NCBI RefSeq assembly: GCF_032362555.1 | Contig: NC_083527.1 | Location: forward strand, 3,968,001 to 4,032,000 | Reading direction: 5' to 3' | DNA from: Amyelois transitella | Taxonomy: Eukaryota; Arthropoda; Insecta; Lepidoptera; Pyralidae | DNA length: 64,000 nucleotides | Shown: positions 21,301-29,400 of the stretch, one piece after another | Position numbering within the stretch: position 1 is the stretch's first letter | How the letters are laid out: every line of letters starts with the position of its first letter | Translations under genes and position numbers: made by a program | The notes under the pieces: generated by a model | Database searches by the model: none | What the model was told of the DNA's origin: nothing | The model's input: the letters and a program-made list of their open reading frames with translations, nothing else

Positions 21301-22951
21301 AAAAATCTCGTGACAACAAACAAACACTATGGATGATTTTCATGGATCTTGAAAAGGCTTTCGATCGTGTACCTAGAACATTGATCTGGCAGGCCTTGCG
21401 CTCCCAGAACATTCCAGAACGGTACATAAAGCTCATATCAGATATGTATGTTAACGTGCAAACGAGTGTCCGATGTGCCGCAGGTGTATCAAAAAGCTTC
21501 GATATCAAAGTGGGGGTTCATCAAGGCAGCGCGCTAAGCCCATTACTATTTAACATCGTGATGAACTACCTTACGGAGAAAATTCAGAAGCCCGTACCAT
21601 GGAACCTCCTGTATGCGGATGATGTTGCATTAATATCGAACAACAAGCAAGAAGTACAGGACAGCCTAGAGCAATGGAGGAGCGCCCTCGAGTCCAGTGG
21701 ACTACGTATTAGCAGAACTAAGACAGAGTATATGGTATGCAACTTTAGCCTTGACAAATCTAGCACGACACACACAGAGCTGAAGATTGATGGAGAAATC
21801 CTACCGAGAGTAAACAAGTTCAAATACCTAGGTTCTGTTATCGCCGAGGACGGCACGATCACCGCTGACATAACCCATAGAACGACGACGTCTGGGTGGA
21901 GTAAATGGCGAGAACTGACAGGAGTCCTATGTGATCCTAAAATGCCTGTAAGAACCAAAGGCAAAGTCTATAAAACCGCCGTGAGACCAGTTCTACTCTA
22001 TGGCAGCGAAACGTGGGCCTCAAAGCAAACGCAAGAGCATAAACTACACACGACGGAAATGCGTATGCTCCGTTGGGCAGGTGGAGTTACCCTCAAAGAT
22101 AAAGTCCGAAATGAACATATACGGGGCAGTTTCAAGGTGGCACCCATAACCGAGAAGCTCAAAGAATCCAGACTAAGATGGTTTGGACATGTAATGCGTA
22201 GACCCGAAGATCACGCTGTAAAGAAGTGCCTTTCCATGGCTACGTTAAAGAGAGGGAAAGGCAGGCCCCTAACAACCTGGATGTCAAATGTCCAGAGAGA
22301 CATGAAAGAGTTGGGCCTGTCAACTGACGACGCGTATCAGCGGAAGAAATGGCGCCTTAAGATTAGGAAAGCCGACCCCGCGTAACGGGAAGAGGCGAGG
22401 ACAAAGAAGAAGAAGATTAATTTTAATTTCCTCCAATATACCTACTGAACATTTCATAGGTAATAAGACTAAGTATGAAGACTAAAACGCGAAGATGAAA
22501 CAAACTAGGTAAGTAGGCGAAAGGGTAAGACTATGAGTAAGCATTTCACCTTGGGTTTTAGGGTTTTAACCATGATCTAAGAAATAGATACGAATTGTAA
22601 ACCTCCATCAGCATAGGAATACTGGAAAATATTTGGTGCGCCACAAATGTGGAAACTACTTAGTTATATCTTGAAGTTTTTGCCGTTATAATTAAATCAG
22701 TTCATTTGTGCGTTTATATGAATAATGTTTTAAAAAAATGTATAGTAACTATACTTAGGTCTAAAATGAAAACCTTGTGGTACACCATAAATGTTAAAGT
22801 CTTGTAATAAAATCTTACCCTTTTTGTAATCGGCTAGTTTATATAACACCGTGTGTTCCTCCGTATGGGGTTGGGATATGACTCTGTCGAGAACAGAACT
22901 TGCAGCCTTCACGCCGCCCGCCGCTTTGATCTTCCCTACTACTCCACCCAT
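345..22951 (-). CDS. iav: Inactive, TRPV-type cation channel (complete, 23 exons)
   Basis: Insect TRPV subunit that works with Nanchung in chordotonal neuron cilia (hearing, proprioception; family knowledge). Exons, all phase-matched: 22951-22819, 14649-14495, 13854-13714, 13296-13215, 12970-12875, 12375-12158, 11798-11573, 11331-11216, 11045-10797, 10547-10396, 9613-9483, 9341-9256, 9078-8917, 8556-8368, 7974-7859, 7492-7350, 7006-6710, 6421-6285, 5912-5777, 1799-1739, 1222-1113, 907-811, 495-345. Total about 1127 aa, close to the fly protein as I remember it. Ankyrin repeats fill about residues 100-390. Membrane segments lie at about 395-636, with pore loop [13 protein letters not shown] and S6 [19 protein letters not shown] conserved proximal tail ([10 protein letters not shown]...) is followed by a Pro/Ser/Thr-rich C-terminus. 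Exon 18 could end at 6285 or 6291 (both in phase). The exon 21 donor is GC. Start: [13 protein letters not shown], first ATG in frame. Identity is very secure; the last five exons rest on phase and splice sites. Confidence 0.93.
2026..2052. repeat. short inverted repeat (11-bp arms)
   Basis: TTAGTGCCATG, a 5-base loop, then its exact reverse complement. It lies in the long iav intron (1800-5776) just left of the LINE. No function is visible. Confidence 0.6.
2162..2205. repeat. 18-bp perfect inverted repeat at LINE 5' junction
   Basis: Arms 2162-2179 (ATCTGGATAAGACATGTA) and 2188-2205 are exact reverse complements around an 8-base loop. The right arm sits where LINE coding similarity begins. 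A small inverted duplication during truncated insertion is a reasonable origin. Confidence 0.75.
3052..3089. repeat. 38-bp perfect palindrome in left inverted repeat
   Basis: Starts GTACACCCGCGG, is centred on GACGTC, and ends CCGCGGGTGTAC. It is GC-rich in an AT-rich element, so it could form a cruciform or bind a dimeric protein. A copy lies at 3750-3787. Confidence 0.85.
3750..3787. repeat. 38-bp perfect palindrome in right inverted repeat
   Basis: Same palindrome as at 3052-3089, kept without a visible mismatch although nearby repeat sequence differs at a few bases. Confidence 0.85.
9713..9814 (+). mobile_element. very short 5'-truncated RTE LINE tail with target duplication
   Basis: About 100 bp encoding the last residues of an RTE-type protein ([20 protein letters not shown] then stop), followed by TTTTATGTATG repeats. 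GTGCAGACAAA flanks it at 9702-9712 and 9815-9825, an 11-bp target duplication. Lies in the iav intron 9614-10395. Confidence 0.8.
10036..10320 (+). repeat. SINE-like repeat, full-length copy with duplicated head
   Basis: Member of the most abundant dispersed family here. Head TGCCGTGTGGTTCCCGGCAC (present twice in this copy), body with GGATGTCGTAAAAGGCGACT and CAAGACTGTTGGCTCTGTCT, tail GGGATATAGACGTGAC followed by (ATGT)n. Lies in the iav intron 9614-10395. Confidence 0.85.
12783..12858. repeat. two adjacent hairpins sharing bases
   Basis: First: CCGGTAAGCAAG, loop, CTTGCTTACCGG (12783-12812). Second: 22-bp arms starting GGAGCAAAG with one mismatch and a 4-base loop (12811-12858). They overlap by two bases and lie 17 bases from the exon at 12875, in an iav intron. 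Confidence 0.8.
13489..13601 (-). repeat. SINE-like repeat, 5'-truncated
   Basis: Tail ATACATACATACATATGGTCACGTC then the GGGTAGACAGAGCC and AAAGACTGAATGGCCACGTTC blocks; the head is missing. Lies in an iav intron. Confidence 0.8.
15024..15285 (-). repeat. Gypsy 3' LTR
   Basis: 262 bp starting TATAGCGGGGCG and ending GCCCGCTATA in plus orientation. The ends form a 9-bp inverted repeat instead of the usual TG...CA. The pol ORF runs into it and stops at 15153. Confidence 0.93.
15153..18014 (-). CDS. Gypsy pol: RT, RNase H, integrase
   Basis: About 950 codons. [31 protein letters not shown], catalytic YLDDILV near residue 170. RNase [14 protein letters not shown] near 320 and TDHQPLKWL. Integrase: HHCC zinc region (HLGLERTL...CDLCQKY, about 530-590), then the DDE core ([16 protein letters not shown] near 660, [13 protein letters not shown]) and a [11 protein letters not shown] chromodomain-like end. 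It ends inside the LTR. It overlaps the gag ORF by 71 bases in the +1 frame relative to gag. The true N-terminus is therefore either made by frameshifting or lost through a small deletion in this copy. The listed ATG is only the first in frame. Confidence 0.93.
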   Translation of the reverse strand: MSMRTFSLQGEDPLSLLFTTLIPSPPYRVSPAKKEVIRAELEKMLEDDIIEDAESEWASPVVLIPKKNGEVRFCVDYRKLNSVTRTDKYPLPVIDDLLQSTREGCVMSSIDLKAGYWQTIVAPEDRPKTAFTTPFGTFQFRRMPFGLKNAPATFQRLIDRMRSGLKDVCVLAYLDDILVISPNFNRHLQDLQQVFDRLRLFNLKANRGKCVFAKERLTYLGHVVSSQGIEPDPRKVEAVLKMLPPTNLKALRTFLQTCSWFRKFIPQFADIARPLTELTRKNKIWTWREEQMVAFETLKTKLSTSPILKQPDFEKPFIIRTDASAYALGAVLLQGEDVHEERPIEFASRLLTQAEKNYNTTEREALAVVWALDRFRGYVEGAKVRVSTDHQPLKWLMALKTPTGRLARWALKIQSFDLDIDYTPGKVNVVADTLSRPVCADADEQVSEVQNTCPVVVDFPQWAPEDIRSAQLGDPDIARIINNFEDTENDDITRWSDRGYYLSQGVLFRCDPDAESDEPQLVIPESLRAEVLKEFHDAPTAGHLGLERTLRKIKERYYFSNMKTYVAQYLKSCDLCQKYKATNLKPAGLLQTPVPQQRFEVLAMDLFGPLPEGEKGEKWILLVEDTASRWVELFALRDATAETCAKVLIEEVFLRYGLPRRVISDNGTQFVSAVMQKAMFVFGVHQALIPVYHPEANPAERKNRELKKHLAILVGTEHRSWPRMLPAVRFSLNSSYNEGTGHTAAFITFARELRTPLAVHTDFRTIVEQQNFVPQISPYLRDFARILVDVRRRIESQQDNRKAVADKQRRQVAPFNEGDLVLVEVHMPSNAQRGITSKFAPKREGPYRISKVCSPTSYLVVDCNNIVKGKYHASALTRYVGKSPVIAHQRHRGRPAKSQSGRPCNLEGEDIAGNIVGSSGETSRHPPPPSSIPRRSQRPRRGPPVRLIEQVSL
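15286..15297 (-). promoter_or_regulatory. polypurine tract of the Gypsy element
   Basis: On the minus strand GGAGGGGGAGGA directly abuts the 3' LTR, the expected place for plus-strand priming. Confidence 0.85.
17944..19605 (-). CDS. Gypsy gag with C-terminal protease
   Basis: Proline-rich N-terminus, capsid-like region ([26 protein letters not shown]), a CCHC knuckle [14 protein letters not shown] (about residue 295), and a second degenerate knuckle [14 protein letters not shown] where His is replaced by Asn. A retropepsin follows: active site LIDTGA near residue 388 and LLGMNFI. Protease in the gag frame and not with RT is a notable arrangement. The likely start is the second ATG ([11 protein letters not shown], 19560), which fits such proteins better than the first. 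It stops with TAG shortly before the RT frame opens. Confidence 0.9.
   Translation of the reverse strand: MNSYFDIHVLLHRVTMVLTRSRAESSSAGAAQANVVASPPPTPEAVQQPAPAPEAVPLPPLAPIMITTEQLRFLMERVNGPPTVSSSLHGNFAKCTTRFDGEKSSNVESFVDAIEVYKDCVGVSDENALRGLPMLLTGLAATWWQGVKDHTPTWSAAIEALKQTFGPRLPTHKVYRKIFEREQRSNEATDLFICHIRALMSQLPLHSLSMTVQLDMTYGLLHRRIREKVSRLEFSTFAELITMARRVEDILDESRTTTSDVKPLCSTAKPTTVPISPTASQSTVSYKNKTRPHCNYCKKYGHLKYACEKLAKQKLGTDGEPRVSTITCFGCGAPGVIRSNCSSCKKTEPVPSVSTSFQSVSANSVNIDSRVRPLLEIEIYGERGKVLIDTGAKHCIGSVSLRAHLVKYGHKFENVFTELKYADGRTVAQIVERTQVRVRVRDVSLDVMFIMLPNATESLLGMNFIQDAGMVLDFSRGIWFMNHDRVSQPIVFEPNGVRSYEPLHCSSVGLHEDEGFHLGKDERQQLSNLLNVNEDIFTPGGGPTQFAVHHIDT
20205..20222 (-). promoter_or_regulatory. 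tRNA-Lys primer-binding site
   Basis: TGGCGCCCAACGTGGGGC, one base inside the 5' LTR. It is complementary to the 3' end of insect tRNA-Lys(CUU), whose T arm and acceptor end I recall as GCCCCACGTTGGGCGCCA. Confidence 0.88.
20224..20485 (-). repeat. Gypsy 5' LTR
   Basis: 262 bp, identical by eye to 15024-15285. It would carry the element's promoter. Confidence 0.93.
20490..22385 (+). pseudogene. RTE-type reverse transcriptase ORF (main part)
   Basis: Codes for about 630 residues ending in TAA. Visible motifs: [79 protein letters not shown], the catalytic [11 protein letters not shown], and the C-terminal [14 protein letters not shown] block typical of the insect RTE group. The first part of the same frame lies at 14919-15019, left of the Gypsy. 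The frame itself has no stop, but the Gypsy insertion and missing endonuclease make it non-functional as an LINE. Confidence 0.85.
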
Positions 22952-23284
22952 CCTTGAAATAAATAAGAAATAATATTTTTGTTGTTATTTCCGGAATATA
23001 AGTTGAACTAAAATGGCGGTGATTTGAAGTGCCAATAACGGGTGCTCCAGTCATGTTTCCCTTAACCTCACATTGGCAAAAATTGTGTAAATCAGCTGAT
23101 CGATCTTAGTAATGAAAAATATGTATATGCTTTTTGCTAATAAGTAAGTATATGGCTTTGGAAATATGCTGTGAATTTCCTTAACCAATCAAAATTCATA
23201 ATGTTTATGTTAAAAACATGCTATAATTACCTATTTACATATTTCAATTAACAACAAAAAAAAAAACAAATTCGAAGTTATGGT

Positions 23285-23420
23285 ACATTTTAATATCACT
23301 TAATAGTTGTCATACTTAACTTTTGGTTTCACAGCATTGGTTGACGTTAAATAAATTTATTAAAACTAACTTTACTGCCCCTTTCAAAGCGTCATTGCAG
23401 AAGTTACTAAATATCATCTG
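23285..23420. repeat. unclassified dispersed repeat (family C), copy 1
   Basis: Shares CTTTTGGTTTCACAGCATTG, a TTAAAACTAA block and an ATTGCAGAAG block with copies at 32262, 33782 and 58890. Possibly a LINE 3' end or SINE; edges approximate. Confidence 0.6.
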
Positions 23421-24804
23421 AACCACAGATCTGAACTAAATCAAAAAGCCCCATTTGACGACTTTCTTATAATATTTTTGAAACAAAAATTTAATTAATG
23501 ATACTTATTAACACAAGATAAATTCGATACATGAATGACAAAGCAAATTCATAATATAGTGTAAATTCAACTTACGTTTACAAAAACACCACGTCGATTC
23601 TTCTAATGTTATGTGCCATGGTAAGAAATAAGATTTTTATTATCTCGAATCATTTTTTCGCACAATACTTTGAAAATTCCCATATTTATTTCGAACAAAG
23701 GTCCTAGTAAATGTCCGTTGTATTAAATCCATATTAAGAGCGAATACTAAAAGTAAACAACTCGTGTTACTATGGTTACAAGTGTTTATCAGGCCAGTAA
23801 ACACCACACTAGTATTTAATGATCGCATTTTCCTTAATGGACTAAAATGTAGTTTTTTTTTATTTATATGTTCCATAGACCTAGAGTACCTGTTTTGTTA
23901 ATATATTGTCACTAAGGATTTGTACGTACTTTTGTCCTATTCAAGTACCTAACTCTCCTTTTAGTTATTCAATAATTGACTGGAAGAGATCGCCAAATGG
24001 GATAAGTCCGCCTTTATAAATTTTATATTACCAATTTACTGTATTTTTGTGTTCTTTCGTATGTACAACAAATATCTATATAAAAAACAAACAAGCACTT
24101 AGAGGAGTTTCCTAAATTCCCACGGGAACGGGAAAACAGTTCATTGTGCGTATGAGGTCGCGGGAAACACCATATAAAGCACGCCCTAAAGCTATTAGGA
24201 GTACTGAGAAGGACATAAGGTAGGTACCCGAAAATAAAACTGTACCTTTGGATGGATTTGCGATAAACGACAATGTACGCCAACGAAGTCGCGGGCAAAA
24301 GCTAGTCTCTAAAATCATTGTATAAACCGAACCGATTGTATAAATGAATGGCATGAACCGCAAGGGTGCATTTTCTTATCTCTTACTCGGACCCTGAAGA
24401 TAACGTTAAATCCTTTGGGTCGATCAGCTGATCGAGGTGTTCTACAAAAACCTTTGACGTATCTACACTACACCCATACCCGCATTTCAGTCTGTGGTCT
24501 GTATAGTATAGACAACCGCAAATCAACAATATCAAGTTAATGTAAATAATCAAGTTATGGAACTTTTTAACATGTAGTACGCCACTATTAAAGTGTCGAA
24601 ATTGCAGTGGATTTGGGTCAATTAATATGTCAGTTCAGTTCAGTCAACAGGACTGAATTTAATAAAAATATTTCAAGAATGTTTTATCTGTGTAAAACTA
24701 AGAAGGGAAGAAATAAATTATTTTATTGGTGCAAACGGCAAATATACTTAACCAAAACATTCCACACAAAATATGCCATGACATGGTCATTCATGACGCT
24801 TCGA

Positions 24805-24939
24805 AATACATACTTACGTATGGTCACGTCTATATCCCTTGCGAGGTAGATAGAGTCGACAGTCCTTGAAAAGATTGTCGCCTTATATGACATCCATTGG
24901 AAAGAGAAGGGGTGGTCCTATTTTTTTTCAATTAGTACC
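24805..24939 (-). repeat. SINE-like repeat, internally deleted
   Basis: Tail ACTTACGTATGGTCACGTC, the AGTCCTTGAAAAGATTG block, then a jump to the ATATGACATCCATTGGAAAGAG block and GGTCCTATTTTTTTTC near the head. Confidence 0.7.
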
Positions 24940-25094
24940 GAAAATACGAAATACGCCTAAGGACAATCTAAAAATGTGTCATTGTCACAAAGTCACGCCA
25001 AGATAAAATAATGTCAAACGTTTCATAATTTCCAATTTATTATAATTAAGTTTCCATCCACATGTTTCAGCGATAATAATGTCGTCTAGCCTTA

Positions 25095-25575
25095 TACAGG
25101 TGACTTTAAATTCACCTGCATAAATTTAACTGTTGGGTGTACTCATCTAAAGGATATTTAAAAACTTTAAAAGAAAAAATATCGGTTCATATTTCAGAAA
25201 GTACGAAAAAAAATTAAAGTATCAAAATCTACGATCCTAAATACGTCATATCACCCCGCGACAAATACCAAAAGCGACGCGTAAGATTCAGAGGTCAACG
25301 GCACAATTCATTCAGCTGAGCGATCTCGACAACTCTGTACTTTACTTGATCTTGATATTAGAAAAATATTTTTTTTTAAGACATTTATTTAAATTTTAGT
25401 TTTAATTTCTTTTTGTAGTATTAGTCTTTAATAAAGCGTGTGACGTAGATTTTGAGGGTTTTTTAAATGTGAAAATGATGATGTTTAATTTAAATAAAAA
25501 TAGGCTCAAACGGCTTAGAAGCATGGGTATAGTCTATGTTTAAAAGGATGCAGTTGTTTTAAATGTCAACCTGTA
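25095..25575. mobile_element. mariner-like MITE, copy 1
   Basis: About 481 bp, ends TACAGGTGAC and GTCAACCTGTA, flanked by TA. Closely similar to 55980-56455 over its full length. It has no ORF. A TA duplication with these ends fits a Tc1/mariner-derived element. Confidence 0.85.
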
Positions 25576-25676
25576 TAATAGCTATCATCACTAGAGGTGT
25601 TCGTTATATTAGGTAGCAAATAAATAGTACTAATATTTTTATTGTTAATATATTCGAATATATTTAAATAAAAGAT

Positions 25677-25748
25677 ATGATCGTGGCAAGTGGAAAGAGG
25701 TAGTCTCTGCCTCCGGGAAAGAGGAGTGATTTTATGTATGTATGTAAA
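25677..25748 (+). repeat. RTE LINE tail fragment
   Basis: TGATCGTGGCAAGTGGAAAG, AGGTAGTCTCTGCC, then GATTTTATGTATGTATG: the same 3' end as at 9713-9814, with a few bases deleted. Confidence 0.7.
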
Positions 25749-25989
25749 AGATATGTAATATAATATCGGTTCACCGAAACGCGAGATAATCACGGTAAAA
25801 CAAAAATACATACATATTTACATAAATATTTACAAACATGCATTATGGTCATCAATACAGGTCAAACTAAGAACGATTTTACAACTAACGCTTGTCGAAA
25901 TTTTTATGACACTCGATGCAATTTTAATAGCAGTTTGAACGAAAATATATAAGCGCTTAAAAAATATTAGGTTAAAAATAATAGTAAAT

Positions 25990-26431
25990 TCCGTTGCAAA
26001 CATCTTTAATCAACACATCACTAGGTCTTCCGTCGCAAAACGCGGGCGGCTTGTTGTGTGTATGTGAGTGAGGTGATGCGATTTCTTTTCCCTTTCCCAC
26101 ACCGCACGTACTACTTCTCCCGCCCCGCTAGTATTCTTCGGCCGTGTTCGTCCCTCGTCCGTCGACCGTGGTATTTGTAGAATTAATTTTGTAGTTGTAG
26201 TGTGCTGCTCAGTCCGCGCGGCGGCGGCCGAATTCCTTATCGCACACTTCAAAAAGATAGCAGAATGAATAGTAGTTTTCTGTCCCCTTTGTGCTCAACA
26301 CTTTCGCCCCGTTCGTTTTGTGGTTATCGAAGGCCATGAATATCGAATGGTCTAATAAAGTTCAGATTGAATAAGTTGAGTCGTGTACGGTCGGTGAAAT
26401 TCTGAAGTTGTCACAAATTGAACAAGTAATT
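25990..26431 (+). promoter_or_regulatory. promoter and 5' UTR region of gene A
   Basis: More GC-rich than its surroundings, with CpG-containing pyrimidine stretches. It lies immediately upstream of the first coding exon. There is no clear TATA box, as in a housekeeping-type promoter. Inferred from position only. Confidence 0.4.
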
Positions 26432-29400
26432 ATGGATGAAGAAGAGAAAATTGAGGTGAAAGTGGAAGACGAAGTGGGGATTTTCGTTGAAGAAGGTTAG
26501 TAGGAATGTTGTTAACTAAATGAAAATATTTTAGAGGTTATGTTTTTGTTTAGTAGGTATAACCACAGAACAACAACATACCTATGTTGTTGTTCTGTGG
26601 TTATCTCTTGTAGATAAATAGGAAATAATTTAAGGTGTGACGTTTTTCATTGTTTATTTATCACTTCGTTAGTATCTTTTGTCACAGAATTAATAATAGA
26701 CACAGTTTAGTTCTGTCTTGATCTTATTATGAGTGTCCTACCTATTACCTACTAGTGTTGACGTATCGATCGTGCGTCAATAGACATTACGATAAACGGC
26801 TATCGATATCGTTTCGTTTTATACAATAACGATAGTTTGGAAAATAAAAGATCGATATGTTCATACAATACTACCTACTGATAAAGAACAGTATTATCTG
26901 GCGACTAGTACCGAACCGAATTTTAAGTCCCTGAATTAAAGGACGAAATTCCTAATACTGCTATTGATAAGGGTACAATGTAAATTGTTATTTTTATTAA
27001 GTTTATTTCATTTATATTTTATGCACGCACCATCAACACTCACAGATGTAGTAGGTAGTTTATTTGCTTAGATAATGTCGCCTTTGACCACGCCACTTTG
27101 GCGCGTGCCGCGCCAATGCACGGACAAAAGACGTCGCGGGCCGCGTACACTTAAAAGCAATTTTGGGTTATGCAGTTTTTATCATAAACGCTTCAAAGGG
27201 TTGTTTGAGGTTGTGCGTCTTCCGCCGTATCACTGTTAACCCAATATTGTTTTAAAGAATATCTGTTTGTATGTTTGTACTGCATTAAAATCTAAAGAAA
27301 TACTCTTCGAGTAATGCGTAGGCACTAGTAGTAAGGATTCCTCCATTTTTTTAGATGTGTTAGGCTTAGTCCAATATAAAAACTAGTATACAAAAATTTC
27401 TCCCTCCACCACTTGAAGGGGCAAAACTGGGATAAAGGTTAGGGGTTTATGTATTGAGGTTTGGTCCCACTAAGAAACTGATACCTATTCAAAAATTTCG
27501 CCTTAACGAACAATACAGGGCGTCAGCTTTTTCAGTCGACTATTACAGCGAACGAAGTCGCAGGCAATAGCTAGTTAATAATATTTAGGGTGAAAATTGG
27601 TTTTTCTACTTAAAAAAATATTTAATGGAAAACTAGTGTCATACGTAAACACATATAATCTTTATTTCTTACGGGGTTAATAGAACTAACAGTCTTAAAA
27701 AGCCTGAAAGACCACGTTCAGCTGTAGGTATGTCGTTATGATGGAATTGAGATATTAATAGTGACAGGTGGCCAACACTAGTTTATTAGCCATTCCCTTG
27801 AATAACTTTTATAATCTGCACGAGTCTGCATCTTGTGTCATTCGCAATTTAAAGAGAATCAACATTGGATGAAAATTAAGCGAAGCGACCCTTTACATAG
27901 GTTTTATTTATTCAGTTACTAACATAATCGCTATGGTTTTATTTATTTAATAAACCTGTAAAAATTCGAGAAGGCTTTAAATTTTAGTACTCGTTTTTTT
28001 TTTCGTAAGCATTCTTCTATTTATAGCTCATCATACATATGTATATACGTGTACATATTAGCTATTAGCTTTTATATTTGTTAATTGTTAATTCTCTTTT
28101 TCAGAACCTGTTATTATTCGAGCCTCTAAAGACAATCATTACGACGATAACGCTTCGGAAAACATTGAGCCACTTTCTAGTATTATACGAAACGAAGCAG
28201 TGATTTATACAACCAAATTAGATGAAATGCGTGTTTGGGAAGGAATATTTGACACACCAAAGAATGTTTTGGAAAGAATTTATCGTGAAAGCAAACCAAT
28301 ATGGACAGGACGATATAAAAAGAGAAAAAGAAGGAAACATATGATTAAATATATGCGGTTTCTACTTAACCTGCAACGCTTCCATGATAAAGTATCGGAG
28401 TATGGTAAAGAGGGACTGTCACAAAATTATTCTCAAGAACAACAATCTGTTATAGCAGCTACTTATATAGATAATAGTATTGTCATTTCTTCGGACGATG
28501 ATTCTGACCCTATATTGCTATCAGCATCTATGTGTTCTAAAGATAAAATAACAGTACATAAGAAAAACATTGATGATACAGATACATGCACTTGGCAGAA
28601 ACATTCGTTACAGTCTCGTCATATCATAGTTATTTTGACTTTACGATCAGCTTTATATGATGTGTATTTTATCAACAAAAAAAGAAATATCACAGATTTT
28701 TACACAGTGGATACGCAGTATTTTAAAAGTATGGGTATTCCCCTCAAAGCTAGTATGCCTATAAAAACGTGTTGTTGGTATAAAAGGCAGGAGAAAATGA
28801 ATAAATATGCAATATTTATTAAAATGAGTTCAACATTGCTATCTTTTATGAGAAAAACTCATGACTGTGATCCAAAAATGTGTATTTGTTGTTGTAAAAA
28901 CAAATGCTCGAACAATCCAATAGTGGTAGAAAATCAAAATAATATAAATAAACCTGCGCAGGAAAGGAATTTATTCCAAAATAAATGGCACCAGCGTCTG
29001 TCACGTAACTCAACAATACAGCAACCAAAAAATATAATTAACACAGCTTTGTCTTATTTACCAAAACGCAAAACCATTAACAAAAAACAAAACTCAAGTG
29101 ACAGTTATCGCAAGAAATATTTTAAATTGCAAATTGAGAAAAGCCAAACACTTGTTTTTTCCACCGCAACGGATGGTTCACTCAATTCAATAATCAAATT
29201 AGATTATAGACCTTGTGTGCCAATAGCAACTGATAACATTTTTGACATGATATGTTCTTTTCCGAAATCTACTGTTTACGATACGATTTGTTGTTTAGAC
29301 AAGGGAAAAAAGTTTTTTTTTGATTTTTTTAAACAAGGTCAAACTGCCATTGCTAATTTTTTTATAAACTTCTGTAATATTAATACAGAAAAATGTATCA

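Larger units (their letters stand above)
14794..22415 (+). mobile_element. RTE-type LINE split by a Gypsy element
   Basis: Flanked by an 18-bp target duplication (ATTAATTTTAATTTCCTC at 14776-14793 and 22416-22433), so its limits are well fixed. The LINE itself is about 2.16 kb once the 5462-bp Gypsy and its 4-bp duplication are removed. Coding sequence is open from 14919 to the Gypsy and continues in the same frame to 22385. The 3' end is a short GAA-rich tail (acaaagaagaagaag). No endonuclease domain is present between 14794 and the RT, unlike full RTE elements, so this is a shortened or internally deleted copy. It sits in iav intron 1. Confidence 0.85.
22952..25094. other. intergenic region upstream of iav
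   Basis: Holds the iav promoter. A fragment of the 'TTTTGGTTTCACAACATTGGTTGAC' repeat family lies at about 23285-23420 and a truncated SINE-like copy at 24805-24939. The palindrome CGATCAGCTGATCG lies at about 24421. A Helitron-like tip (gaagtcgcgggcaaaagctag) lies near 24287. No supported gene. Confidence 0.5.
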
